Shown here in pieces: positions 1 through 12,129 of a stretch of DNA of 64,000 bases. Source of the DNA: Daldinia sp. FL1419. Taxonomy: Eukaryota > Ascomycota > Sordariomycetes > Xylariales > Hypoxylaceae. The stretch spans positions 52,818-116,817 of the forward strand of contig MU623459.1 of assembly GCA_025201765.1 (NCBI GenBank), read 5' to 3'. The notes under the pieces are model-generated. The model saw only the letters and a program-made list of their open reading frames with translations, made no database searches and was not told the origin of the DNA. How positions within the stretch are numbered: position 1 is the first letter of the stretch; each line of letters opens with the position of its first letter. The position numbers were made by a program, and so were the translations under genes.

Positions 1-3000
1 AAGACCACGGATACGGAGTAGAGCCTTGCCATCCGCTACACACTCGACATCCATAGCACCATCGGTTGTACCTTGGGCTACAGCGCGCATAGATGAGGAG
101 GCACGGTAGACCTCTAGCTCCTCGATCTGGGTGGGCACCTTGAGCTCGGTGTAGTTACGAGGCAGACCCTTTGAGCCAGCAATGATAGCAAGTTGCAAGC
201 AAGCATCCATAGTAGTAGGGTGGAAGAGGAAGGGTCCCTTCATGATGTCCTCGGTGGTGTTGACAGATGCAGCAGCAGCGTCAGTGGTGGTAGCAGCCGA
301 CAGGTCGTTGAGGAGCTGGAACTTGGGGCCATAGTTGAATCCAACCTTGGCGAAGGTGTCGAACCACCTGGCAGCATCCGCTGATCGAGGAAGCTCGGCC
401 GGTTGCTCAGCTGCTGGCGCATCGTTGTCGATGGCCTTCACTTGACCCTCACAGTGAGTGATCCAAGTTGTTCCATTGTGAGACGCGATGGTAAAGTCAA
501 AGTAGTCGGATCCAGGGACGGGTCGGAGAGAAGTGTAGATTTCTTTGGGGGTCTCACCAAGAACCAAGGCAGTGGTGACTCGGGCATTCTTAATACCGTA
601 TCCCGTCTCAACTCCAGTGAATTGTCGGATAGCTTCGCCTGCGATGCTCACGTAACCAGCGAAAGGAACAACGGTGTCCTCACGAACCTTGTGGTCACTG
701 ATCCATGGCACGTGGTCAGGGACAAGAATCAGTCGCCAAGAGGGGTTAAGAGTAGTGCTTTCAGCAACCTTGCGACCAAGGAGCTCGTGGTGACCGTATG
801 GGCGGAGACGCCACTCCTTCGAGATTCTGGGTTCGTACCAGAATGTCTCCTTAAGAGACCAGGGGTATTTTGGAAGGCTGGTGACGACCTGGCCAGTGGG
901 GTATAGAGCAGCGAAGTCAACGGTAACATCCTGCTGGTAGAGCTGTCCAACAGCAGAGAGGAAGGAATGCGTAGAGTTCTTGCCTCGGAGCATGGTTGGG
1001 ACATACTCGAACTTGGCATTGCGGCTGGCGCAGATCTCACGGATAGGTCCCTGAAGGGTGGAGTGAGGGCCAATTTCGAGGAAGAGAGGGTTCTTGACCT
1101 CCTCGGTGATGTTCTGGACGGCGGAGTTGAACAGGACAGGGGAAGTCAAGTTGTCAACCCAGTATTGAGGTCCGAATTCTTTGGCGTCGGTAATCTTCTT
1201 AGCTCGTAAACTGGAGAAGAGAGGAACATCGAGCGTTTCTCGCTCCTGAGCGAAGTTGGTGAACTCATCGTTCAAGCATGCCTTGTATGCATCCGACAGG
1301 GCTACCATATGGTGAGAGTGGTAGGCCATCTCCACCTTAAGGGCTCGTGCAAATGCATCAGGTAGGGCGCCCTTGATATTAGCCAAAGCAGTCTGTAACT
1401 GATCAACATCACCAGAGATGGTGGTGCTCGAAGGACTGTTTTCACAAGCAACAACGACTCGCTCAGGAAGGAACTTGCGAGTTTCTTCAGCACCCAAACC
1501 AATAGCAGCCATTCCACCGGGAGTAGTAGACTGCTTCGAAACGTGGCCACGGTACCAAGCCGAAGTGACGGCCTCGCGTAGTGTGAGAGCCTCCGCAGCG
1601 TAGGCAGCGGCAATTTCACCACTAGAATGACCCACCACGGCCTGCGGGCGGACACCAAGGCGCCTCAGCGCATTAACAATACCAATCTGAACAACAGTGG
1701 ATAGAGGTTGGGCCAGCTCTGCACGAGCCAACTGACTCTCGCCGGCCGGCTTGCTCAACTCCTCAATAGCCCTCCAGGTGGGCTTGCGGTCGCCTAAGCT
1801 CTGTAGGATATCATCCATGGCAATTACATCCTCCTTGAATCCGGGGTACGAGTTGATCAAGTCGTGACCCATCTGAGGCCATTGCGCACCCTGTCCACTG
1901 AATACCATAACGACAGTAGGCTTCTTGGTGGGCTTGTTACTAGGAGGTGCGAAACTAGCGTTAGCCGCGTCAGAAAGGACCGCAAATGATCTCCACTTGA
2001 AGTGCTCCCTGCGTCGAGCAAGGGTGTATCCAATATCAGGGAGACGATCGGAGTGGTTCGAAACAAATTGCTTGAGGTTCTCGATCCCGGCCTTCAGGGA
2101 GTCCTGGGAGTTTGCCGAGACGACAGCAAGCTCAGCTCCGAAGCGGGACTTCGTGAAATCCTTCAGGTACTGCTCGGCAGATTCGACAATAACCTAATCG
2201 TCCGTGAGTATAAGTGGAGTTATTTTAGGAGGCTTAGACTTACGTGGGCATTGGTGCCACCGATACCAAATGAGTTCACACTGATCCTGTGTGCTTTGCC
2301 CTTAGGCCAAGGCATAGGCTTAACAGGGATAGTGATCTTCTTCTCCTCGAATGGAACTAGAGAAATGTTAGCTTAAATTCCTAAGAAGGTAGCTGCGGGA
2401 AACCGTACTTCTGGGGTTGGGAACCTCGAATTTGATGTTGGGAGGGATAATCTTGTGCTCCAAGGCTAGAACAGCCTTCATCAAACTGGAGATACCGGCA
2501 GAAGCTTCGGAGTGGCCAAGGTTAGGCTTGACGGACCCAATGTAAATACCATTGGGTTGACCAAAGACATTTCCAACCGAGATGGCCTCGACCGGGTCTC
2601 CCACTGGGGTACCGGTTCCGTGACACTATAAATACCTATGTTAGATAACTATCAAGCAGCAGCGATAGCAGATCCTTACCTCAACCATGGCAGTCTCAGC
2701 AGGGTCCAGACCCGCATCGACATATGCCTTCCGCATCAAGGCTTCCTGTGCCACGACACTGGTGGCGAATAAACCAGTACTCTGACCATCTTGGTTGACA
2801 CCAGTGTTCCGGATAACGGCCCTGATTGGGTTACCGTCTCGGATAGCATCAGACAATGGCTTGATGTAGATAGCGTTGACTGCTTCACCACGTCCATATC
2901 CATCAGCACGTGCGTCGAAGGTCTTGCAAGAACCCTCCGGAGACATGATTCCTTCCTGTGTCATGGAAGCGGTAGTGATGGGGGTCATGTTCAAGTTGGA

Positions 3001-3674
3001 TCCAGATACGATTGCAGCATTACAGTCACGGTTCTGGACAGCTCGAACTGCATTGTGAAGCGCAATCATTGACGAGGAACACGCTGTCTTGATGACAAAG
3101 CTGTATAGTGTTGTTAGTAACTCTATTCACTTAGTATCACGGGTAAGGAGTCTACTCACGCAGGGCCACGAAGGTCATACTCGAAAGCAACCCGATTCGC
3201 CAGCATCGGGTCGAGATGACCTGTTAGAACGTATCCAGAAGGGTGTTGTTCTTCCCTAGATTGTAACTGTAACCAATCCTCTGAGAACGTTCCAACGAAG
3301 AAGCCCGTAAGGCTTCCCCGGTAGTCAGTTACACCCGCACTCTCCAAGCACTCACGAACGACGAGTAGGAGTAGACGTTGTTGCGGGTCGGCCTTTTCTA
3401 ACTCGTTCCTGGTCATTGTGAATAAGCCGGCATCGAAGGCGGCTAGGTCGTCTTCCAGGAAGTAGGCATGTTGTTGGTAGATAGTGTTCGTCTTGCCCAT
3501 ATCGCTGTTGAATCCTTTAATGTTGTAACGGGAGATTGGTACCGGAGACCTTTGGTCCTTTCCGTTGTACAATACATCCCAATAGTCTTCAGGCGTCTTG
3601 ACGCCACCGGGAAGGCGCATGGCCATTCCACAGATAGCAATCGGCTCAATGTAGCGTCCGGTTGGTTGACTCAT
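1..3674 (-). CDS. Highly reducing type I polyketide synthase, N-terminal part (KS-AT-DH), cut by window start
   Basis: Iterative PKS that condenses malonyl units and dehydrates the beta-hydroxy intermediate. Exons read as 3674-3160, 3100-2680, 2625-2409, 2356-2244 and 2193 to the window edge; the four introns are 50-59 bp with GTGAGT, GTAAGG, GTACGG and GTAAGT donors. The ketosynthase opens the protein, starting with IEPIAICGMAMRLPGG. Its catalytic Cys is C179 in TACSSS, rebuilt across intron 1, and its two His are H314 (HGTGT) and H350 (NLGHSEAS). The acyltransferase has GHSSGE with Ser612. The dehydratase has His923 in SDHKV and Asp1085 in MDACLQ. A KS start without an SAT domain, followed by DH, is the reducing architecture; MT, ER, KR and ACP would lie beyond the left edge. 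A TATAAAAA box lies about 190 bp upstream. The product is unknown. The start ATG is the only one ahead of the KS core. Confidence 0.95.
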
Positions 3675-6288
3675 TTTGTCGGTTTAGAAGAGAATCTGAT
3701 AAGTGGTATATTGGATAAGTTGAATGATGAAGACAAGTAATTCAAAAGTAAAGGCTGAAGTCTATTAGTCCGCTCGTCCGCTTGTGTAAGGAGGAGTTTG
3801 TCTAGAATGTGAATGAAGAGGATGGTTTGAAAAGAAAAACTCGGAGTACGATGAGGTTTCTAGACCCTTTTTATAACAAAAGCAACCCGAGACAATCTAA
3901 CTAGATGCCTCTCTTTTGCGATATCGCATCCTCCTACGAGGCTGAAGATATTAGCACTTACATGGTCGATTACTCGATAGGCCCATACCTCGTGCAGATC
4001 GACAGGGGAAAGCGGCACGTTTTTTAGAACCGTGGGCGAACAGCGATAAGGTCTAGAATACCTGTAGGATCCCATCCTTTCTTCGAGTTCTCGTGGTTGG
4101 GCTAGGTATAGACGGTTGATGTCAGAATCGGCAACGAGATATCCCATTATCCCGAAGCTTAGTTGTAGCTCCAGGTACTTTTACCTCTTTGTCTGATTGG
4201 TCGAACTCATAATTACATTCCCAAAAGAGTATAAATCAAGTCTTAGTTGAGTCCTTGCTACGTTGATAATATATGGGCCTGGATCTTAGAAGTAAGTGGA
4301 CACCCCGGAAAGATTATCTACAGCAAATGTTACAGCAAAAGTCCATATTTTCACGTTACTCTGAAGCTCCGAATCGATTATAGCTTATTAAGGAACCTCA
4401 CCTCACTTATAATGGTGAAAATAGTAAGCTCGATGGTAACATCGGCTAGTCGGTTGCTGATTACACTTAACCAATCATACTATATCATACCAATCAATTC
4501 TTCCCTATTCTACCTACGCTATAATGAATAGATTGCCTACACTACCTAATACCTATCTAGGTACCTAGCTAAGTAGGTAGGTAGGTAAGCATCTCGTGTG
4601 CAGGTGTATGTGTATGTACATACTTACATGAATGCCAGTCACTCAGACATGTCGTTCTTGAGCTTATGTGATCCTTCTGGCTTATAGAATACCTGGGTAG
4701 AGGTTACGTTTCACGCAAAAACTTCCGAAGAGGCTCGGCCGCCTATGCTACCATTCCTTTCACATGTTCGATCACCGAGCTATGTGTAATCAATTTTCTT
4801 AGCCTCAAAACTAACCCTCTATTGGTGCTAGTAACAGCTTCGTAATCGACTAGTATAGCATGGAATAGTTATCAGCTCTGTCAGGATCGGACGGAACTGA
4901 ATTCTAATTCTTCCGAATAGCGCCACCGACGTACATTGCATGATTACCTGATACATCAAGGTACCGACGCCTATTCCGTAGCTGCAGAAGAAAATCCGCC
5001 TATCGAACAGGAACAACCTCAGGCTTATCTTCCTAGTCGGTACCCAGTATAGAGTATACAGTTAATCCCTTGTTCCTGCGGTGGCTTCTCTCAAATGGAA
5101 AATCCCGCTAGCCGAGACCCGCCACTGAGACAGCGATCGTGGTATGTTTCGCAAATCTCTGTTTCGCAAAGTTTGTGCCTCATCCTTCCCAAAGCTTATA
5201 TTGGAATCCCTGTATCTTCGCCCTCCGGTTCCCTCCATGCCGATGTCACTCGGGCTCGGCGGCTGCGGCTCGCTGCCGGGGCTTGTTTTTCGAAAATCTA
5301 GGTATCAGCATATCGATGTATACGCCGTCATTGCTTGCTTTCTCCTGTCTTTAACTTTCAGCCTCTAGTTAATTTCCAGTCGTTGTGTTCGCTGTCCCCC
5401 TGATAACTTTGCCTATAGTCCTGGTGGTTTTTGCCATCAACTTTGGGAAACCTGACTCGCTTGGTCCTATATCCTATGCGACTCCTTCCCGTCTGCCCGT
5501 TTGCGGTAAAGGTGCGCCACGCCGGCCACCACGGCTCTTCAGAGCGCTAAAGTGGAATGAAAAGCTTGACACATTTACTAGCTGCGTGGTTAACCTGTCG
5601 AGATATCCGTAGTGCGCATTCAAAGGAGCATACCCTGGCTGCTATAGTGCTTATGCCCAGCTCTTTACGGCGTAAACCGGACTACGGAGCGGGCCGGCGA
5701 CATTAGAATGCTCTTACGATAGGTATATCATATTTGTTAGAGAAAAAAATGATTAAGTAGAAAACTGGCTAGATAATCCTCCATATTATTTGGATCCTAC
5801 ACGACAAATCCATTCCCTATATGGGTTTAGAATTATGAGCCTTTGATTTCAATACGTGGATACTGGGGTAAAGGACATCATTATTCGCGGGCTTTTGGGA
5901 TCAGCCTCAATTACGTCTATACCTAACTTTAGGTGGGGGGGGACCATTTGAAGTCGAACCGGTTTGGATACAAGGAGACAAGGGTTGAATGCTACCCTGC
6001 ATTGTCAGACAATAATCCTACGCTAAACACCTGCTTTATCATCAAGTTGCGGTCAGTAGCGTATAATCTACACCTTACCTAATATCGTAAGAGTTTATTC
6101 CTTCGACAGTTTCGCATAACTATGCCGTATTCGCATTATGGTTCCGTCAACAGACGGATGATAGACCGGAATGATGCCGTCTTCCCCTCTTCGAGTATTT
6201 TAAAAGCCCTAAACTATCAGAGAATCAGACCAAAAGAAATCAACAACTATACCGACAACCATACCTACCTCTTTATTCCTTTGCAAAG
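3675..6288. other. Divergent intergenic region between PKS and ketoreductase
   Basis: About 2.6 kb separates the two divergently transcribed genes, so both promoters must lie here. It holds the PKS TATA box, a TATTTTAAAAG core element near 6196 for the reductase, and a TAGG/CCTA palindromic tract near 4553-4590. Short open frames such as 3860-4147 (minus) and 5095-5368 (plus, three overlapping frames) show no recognisable domain and I do not call them genes. No RNA gene was seen. Confidence 0.5.
3868..3875 (-). promoter_or_regulatory. TATA box of the PKS gene
   Basis: On the minus strand the sequence reads TATAAAAA, about 194 bp before the PKS start codon. This is a plausible core promoter position for a fungal gene with a normal 5' leader. 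It is a motif match only. Confidence 0.4.
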
Positions 6289-7380
6289 ATGACTCGTGTA
6301 CTTTTGACCGGTGGATCTGGCTTCATCGCAGCTCACATTCTGGAGAGTCTGCTAGAGCATGGCTACTCCGTTGTGACTACTGTTCGTTCTGAACAGAAAG
6401 GTCAACAGATCCTCGACTCACACAAGCAATATGGCAAAGACAAACTCGACTTTGTCGTGGTTGAAGACATCGAGAAGCCTGGAGGTTTGTTACTCTTTCC
6501 CCGGATAAATCTCGTACACCAAAAGCAATAGTTATTAACATAGAACCGATTAGCTTTCGATTCTGCTGTAGTATCAGACCCACCATTTGACGCAGCTGTC
6601 CACTGCGCCAGCCCCTACCATTTCAACGCCAAAACACGTGATGAGATCCATCAACTCATCAGCACGGCCATTAATGGCACAACTGGTATCCTCAAGGCAA
6701 TCAAGGCCCATGCTCCTACCGTGAAGCGTGTGGTTATCACCTCTTCATACGCGGCTATGGTCGACTATGGCAAGCCGTTAACCCACGTCTACAGTGAAGT
6801 AGACTGGAACCCTATTACCGAAGAACAGGCTTATTCAAGTGCCCCATTTGCCTACTTGGCAAGCAAGACCTTTTCCGAGAAGGCAGCCTGGGACTACGTG
6901 AGGGACGAGAAGCCTGGCTTCGAGCTCACCACTATCAACCCTCCCATGGTTTATGGTCCTGTTATCCACGCACTTCCTTCCCTAGATAAGATTAATACTA
7001 GCAATGCCCGCTTTGTTAGTCTCCTCAAAGGCAGCCCCTCAACTCCCTGTCCCCCCACAGTCAACTATCTTTTTGTCGATGTACGAGACTTGGCTGTGGC
7101 CCACGTCCGAGCTTTGGAAAAGCCGGAGGCCGCTGGCCAGCGTTTCTTGGTGACTGCAGGAAACTACAGCAATGCCGAAGCGGCCCAGATCATTGCCGAA
7201 GAATACCCTGAATACAAGGACAGGATGCCAGTTGGCGAGGCGCTAAAGCCAGGCGAGAGACCCGCTACAGGGGTAAATGGATATGATAACAGGAGGAGCA
7301 TTGAGGTTCTTGGCATGAAGTACAGGACATTTAGGGAATCTGTTGTGGGTGTCGTGGAGAGCATCAAGGGGCTTCTGTAA
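6289..7380 (+). CDS. NAD(P)-dependent extended-SDR ketoreductase (Gre2 / dihydroflavonol-reductase-like)
   Basis: Two exons, 6289-6484 and 6554-7380, separated by a 69 bp intron, give 340 residues, the usual length for this family. The N-terminus carries the Rossmann motif TGGSGFIAAH. The catalytic signature is Ser129/130 in ITSSYAA with Tyr166 and Lys170 in YLASK. NPPMVYGP and YLFVDVRDLAVAHV are typical mid-region blocks of Gre2-like aldehyde/ketone and methylglyoxal reductases. Such enzymes reduce carbonyls with NADPH in the cytosol, and in PKS clusters they often tailor the product. It lies head-to-head with the PKS, which supports shared control but does not prove it. The ATG context (AAGATGA) has A at -3. 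A dihydroflavonol reductase role is unlikely in a fungus. Confidence 0.93.
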
Positions 7381-8608
7381 GATATTATTCTATAGCAAAT
7401 AATTTTACATTACATTATAGTGAATGCATAGCCTAAAAATTCTAGAAACTTCACTATAACCTGTTTAGGATACCACCTGTTCTGTTTTCCTGCGTATTAG
7501 CTCGGAATAATCAAGGGTATGATAACAATTCGTGAAGATGCGTTAGTCCTATGAAAGTTTTTAACACCAATAATAGGTCCAATGTCAGGGATAAACCATT
7601 AAAGGATTTGATATTAAACTGGATTTAGTTACGAAAGATCATTTAGGATCGATTTTATAGCAGGCTTTGCTGGGAAGCCGACGAATACTTGAATATAGAC
7701 TAGGTCTAGGTACGCGTTCTGGTAGGGTTGAAGTGTGTAACTTACGTATATCATTTGTCATCTACGTGAACTTACATACAAATCCCTGTAAGGATCACAT
7801 GGGACACGGACCTTACGGCTGACTGCATCGTGGACCCCTACTAGCCTTACAACTAAACCCCGGCCAAGATTTAGGAGCCAGTTAATGGTACTTAGATGCT
7901 AATGTAGGTACCTGCTTACCTCTCCAGTGTATGTACATTCTTTCATTATAATGGGATATGGATATATTTATATAAATGATTATAATGGACTTGGAAAATT
8001 GAGTAACTCACCCACAACTCAAATCAAATATATGAATAATTAAAGTATCTTAATAAGAATATTTAATCAATACTTTATCGTACTCTACGTTACGTTAATT
8101 ATTGTTCCATAGGTACCCAAATACCTAACTTTCAAGATATACATCCAGTTCAAGTGTCATGTCTTGACGCCTAGTCGTGGCACAGCCGGGGACTCAGAAA
8201 CGTGGGCATTGACCAACCATCCCACAACCCACACCCCCTAGAAATAGGATTCGAACCCTCTAGATCGCTAATAAAAAGGTACGATAAAAGACGAGATTAA
8301 TTCAACCGAGGCCTGCAGAATGTGGATAAACATTTCTGCTCTATTTCCTTTCTTAGTTATTACTTATTTAAACCTCCTTCCTTCGTGTCCATTAGTGTGG
8401 GTATTTCATCTTGTAGTATCGTAAACTATGCCAAACGTCCAGCAATCAAAGTCATACCATGCCGCCCAATATGCATAGCCTTCTAGCGTACTCTAAGCCT
8501 AATTATGATCTAGCTGATTAATATGTAAACATGATAATAAATAAATCAAACTCTTTCAACTCGCCCCATTTCCTCAAAATATCTGCACGTGTAGACCTAG
8601 ACTTGAGC
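7381..8608. other. Intergenic region between convergent genes
   Basis: This 1.2 kb stretch lies between the 3' ends of the ketoreductase and the transporter. It is A+T-rich and contains no open frame with coding character. A GGATTCGAACCC string near 8249 resembles a tRNA T-loop on the minus strand, but its stem does not pair, so no tRNA is called. Confidence 0.5.
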
Positions 8609-10197
8609 TTATTTCTTAACTAGTAGTCCAGGACCTACCAATCTGATACGCGAGAGAATAATGGCCGTGGCACCCTATGAGCATTAGTGATTTGCGCATA
8701 GCTCTCTTTAGACAGGCATACTTACCACTAGTAGCGAGACACCGCAGAAGATCTTCAACCCGGAATAGCCACCATCCTGCGAAGTCACAATCGCTCCAGC
8801 AATCGGGCTACCAAACAAAGCACCAAATGACGAGAAAGCATACAGTGTGCCGACTCGGAAACCCAATTTCTGGATATCAGAAATCGAAGCGACCAATGCG
8901 GGAATGATTGCCAGGGTTAAACCTGAAGCAAACCCGTATAGCACCGCGTATACGATAATTGGGGCAACTGCAGCCGCCGGTAGCCACAGAGCAAGGGTAA
9001 TGATTCCAGAGAAGAGGGTGAAGATGATACAGACGTTGAAAACGCCATATACGTCCCCGAGATGAGCAGGGAAGATTCGTCCAAAGATACTTGCCGCATT
9101 GATAATTGGAACAAGATAGTTGGCAAGGTCGGCCGACATACCCGCTTCCTTCGCCTCGACGATGATAAAGTTGAAAGGCAAGAAGGCGCCAAAGTAGACG
9201 AAAAATGAGCCAATGGCGAGAAGCAAGTACGGCAGCTCAGTAAAAGGAACGAAGTATTCCTTGATAGTGAATGGCTTGCGGACCGGAGGTAGGCGAGACT
9301 TGATCGCGATGTTGCCGAAGATTAGAAGTCCAAGAATTAAGAAAGCAACAATGCGCATCGCCCATCCAAAGCCGACTTCGACAATCAAGTGCTGGACCAT
9401 GATGGGAAGCACCACACCGCCTAAACTAGATCCGGAAACCATGATACCGAATGCTAGCGCCCGGTGCTTCTTGAACCATGTTCCGGCCGCAGCGATAGCT
9501 ACACATTGTTAACTATAGGTTTCTATAAGATATTATTTAGGGGTTACTTACTAGGATAAAATAGGAAACTGGTACCAATTCCACTGCAGATGGCTTGTGC
9601 AAGGAAAAACTGGTAATACTCCTTAGAGATCGAGATCATCATCATTCCTAAAACATGTAAAATGGATCCGAAAAGCAATGGCCATCGTGGACCGTAGTTG
9701 TCAGCTACTTTGCCGGACACTAAGCCCTACGAAATAATTAGCAACACAACAAGCTAAAAACGTGCACGGTTAGGGTCCTACGAGGAAAAAGAGCATGAAT
9801 GACTCCGCGGCCGGAATCCATGCAACGTCGCTAGGCGTGTAGTTCGAGAGTTGGTTGGCTTGATAGTAGTCCTGGAAAACACCAATACCTGTTTTATCTT
9901 AGTCAGCCATCTTTTCGTATTATTCTCCACAAAGAATGGAACCTTACAATTCACCCAACCAAAACTGGAGAAAACCGTGCAAAATCCACCAGCAATGCAG
10001 AACCATGCCTCAAAGCCTCCGTCGGGGAACGCGTTCGGATCAGGGCCAGAGGAAGGCGTGTTCTCGGCTTGCTCTGACGTGGGTTCCGAGGCGTATCCAT
10101 TCTCGGGTGAGCCGTTCTGAAACTTTTCTGACTTGCGATCGTCCGAGTCGTCGAGGACAGTCGGGGCCTGAGACTCAATATCCACGTTAGACTTCAT
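8609..10197 (-). CDS. MFS transporter, monocarboxylate (MCT/SLC16-like) family
   Basis: Five exons (10197-9948, 9888-9782, 9726-9552, 9498-8726, 8674-8609) with introns of 51-59 bp give 456 residues, normal for fungal MCT-like MFS proteins. A hydrophilic, acidic N-terminus of about 60 residues precedes FPDGGFEAW and the first membrane span. Further blocks are SFGWVNCIGVFQDYYQ, the loop GLVSGKVADNYGPRWP equivalent to the MFS A-motif region, and FGIMVSGSSLGGVV. The chain has about 12 hydrophobic segments and ends in basic residues (LLVKK). It probably sits in the plasma membrane and exports or imports a small acid or a cluster product; the substrate cannot be read from sequence. It is convergent with the ketoreductase and next to the PKS locus. 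The 66-nt last exon was placed by a GTAAGT donor and a CTAATGCTCATAG acceptor region. Confidence 0.92.
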
Positions 10198-10783
10198 CTC
10201 GACAAAACTATTGGCAAGCGAAGGGTAATGGGAGGAGTTGAGGAGTTAATTGTCGACGAAGGGCGAAATTTGGAGAGTGACTCCTTTCTCATCTTCTTAT
10301 AATCGGTAAATGATTATAAATGTAGCCTTTCGGACGCTACCCTAATCCTCTTTCAGCACCATCTTTCGTCGAAGAACAACTTGGCGCATAGGTTCCTCCT
10401 AACCCCTATCCGGTATCATCATTCGGTGAAAAAGCTTGGCGCAGTCAAGAGCCGCACCGGTAAATCGGGTAAGCCAGCAAGGACATGGGTACTGCAGATG
10501 TGCTGCAGATGCATGGGCCTAAGCTAGCGCATATGCATGGTTAAAATGTAGGGTTATATGGAATATACATAGGTACATGCAGTATGAAGGCTAATACAAA
10601 TAACCTCACAGGACAGATAAGCACGATTAAGTAAAATTTAATTTATGGTTTAATCATTAATTGCTTAATAACTTATATTTTAATTAGGTAATTACTTAAA
10701 TCAACTAAATTCACTTATCTAACCGATATAAATTCATACATATCCCATGTTTGGCGTATTCTATTAATTTATTCTCGCATAGG

Positions 10784-10850
10784 GTGAGCCACAGCTAGCG
10801 CTGTGGGCTAGCCACCTCAACGGTTATGGGTAGCTGTGGCGTAAGCCATG
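10784..10850. repeat. Interleaved inverted repeats in the A+T-rich desert
   Basis: AGCCACAGCTAGCG is followed at once by CTGTGGGCT and then, about 25 bp further on, by TAGCTGTGGCG. The first and third segments are reverse complements over about 11 bases, and the first and second also nearly pair. The block can fold as alternative hairpins and stands out in base composition from its surroundings. It may be the terminus of a decayed mobile element. I saw no clean target-site duplication. Confidence 0.35.
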
Positions 10851-12105
10851 GGTATTATTGTTGGGCTAAACGTACGTATAAGAGAAATAATAGCGAAAGC
10901 AAGTAACAAATAAAACAATGCAGTAAGACCTGTATATTCATAAGTCCTAAGGAGGAAAACTATCTACTCCGAGCTTAACGGGCTTGGAACCCTTATATAC
11001 ACAATATGCTAATTATGTAATACTTCCTTTGCTTGTTACAGGGGTCTACGATGCCTGGTAGCATACAACCATCAATTATATTCTAATACATAAAACTTGC
11101 GCTCTGCACAAACTATATATTATAAGAGATAGACCTTTTCTAATATATCTAAGAACATCTAAGCTTTCGAAAATTATACTCACACAAATAATAACCACTT
11201 ATGAATTAAATTTATATATAAAGAATTACGGAATTGCCATAACGTAGCCAAACATAGCTTAGAAACTGTAGTTAATTGCTGTGCCGCAAATATGGCATTG
11301 CATCGTATAACAGTTTTAATCCCCGGTACCCAGTACTCATCTAAGGTACTTTATGTAGAAAAACAGCTTAGCGTCAAATACGTTTCTTATGCGGGATAGA
11401 ATCCTTGCGCAAGTCTTAACTCTGTCAGATTGTCAAAATACTATTAATTAACTGCTTGAAAAAGTCAGATCCTGCACTGCAAATAGGTAGATTACTAGTA
11501 ATATGTGAAGTACCAACGTACCTAGCGTATGTTATGCAGCCAGCACCAAGCACTACCATCCAATCATTAAGGCAGGTATCTAAGTTATTAATATGAGCTC
11601 AGCTTCCGATAGAACTTCACCTAGTTGCCCAATCTTAAAGTACGCCTAAGGCCGTACACAATTTAGCTAAAGCAACATTAGGTAATAAATGATGGTCGGC
11701 CTAATTATTCGACCACCCTTACTTGAATTCTGGTGGGGTTTTTCTCTCAATTTGGCAAATCGGCGCCCTCGCAACATTATAGGGCACCGTTTCGACGCAG
11801 CTAGCATTCTTCAAACCCCGCCCTTCTTCAATGTCATACCACCACGCGATAACATGCCATACACCAATTATCAGATGCATCCTACCCAAAAATATCTAAC
11901 CAAGTATACATATGTCTCAGCTTCTCGTAGATTCATCCTCTCAGAGTACAACAGTGGACATTGACCACATTTCCCATTCATCATCTGATGGTTGAACTTA
12001 TTAATAAATCAAAATATTACGGTAATTCTTAAGTAATACTGCCATAGTGATAGTCGGTCTATGCTTACCGCTACCACTACCTACCATTCAAAGCCTTCCT
12101 TATCA

Positions 12106-12129
12106 TAGGTACCTAGGTACCTACCTATG
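12106..12129. repeat. Example of dispersed TAGG/CCTA palindromic tract
   Basis: TAGGTACCTAGGTACCTACC is self-complementary over most of its length. Similar tracts occur in almost every intergenic region (near 4553-4590, 12785-12809, 14183-14198, 30408-30423, 34039-34060, 37064-37135, 38145-38175, 38264-38272, 58745-58800, 61352-61362, 62816-62826) and in none of the coding exons I listed. Confidence 0.7.

Noticed and set aside
5095..5368. Three overlapping plus-strand frames between PKS and ketoreductase
   Set aside because: Different frames of the same C+T-rich stretch, with no domain. They lie in promoter territory.
8249..8262. GGATTCGAACCC as the T-loop of a minus-strand tRNA
   Set aside because: The five-base T stem does not pair and no acceptor or anticodon arm can be folded around it.
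10768..11075. Solo LTR with flanking GCATA duplication
   Set aside because: GCATA occurs at both sides, but the enclosed ends are not TG..CA and no polypurine tract or second copy is seen.
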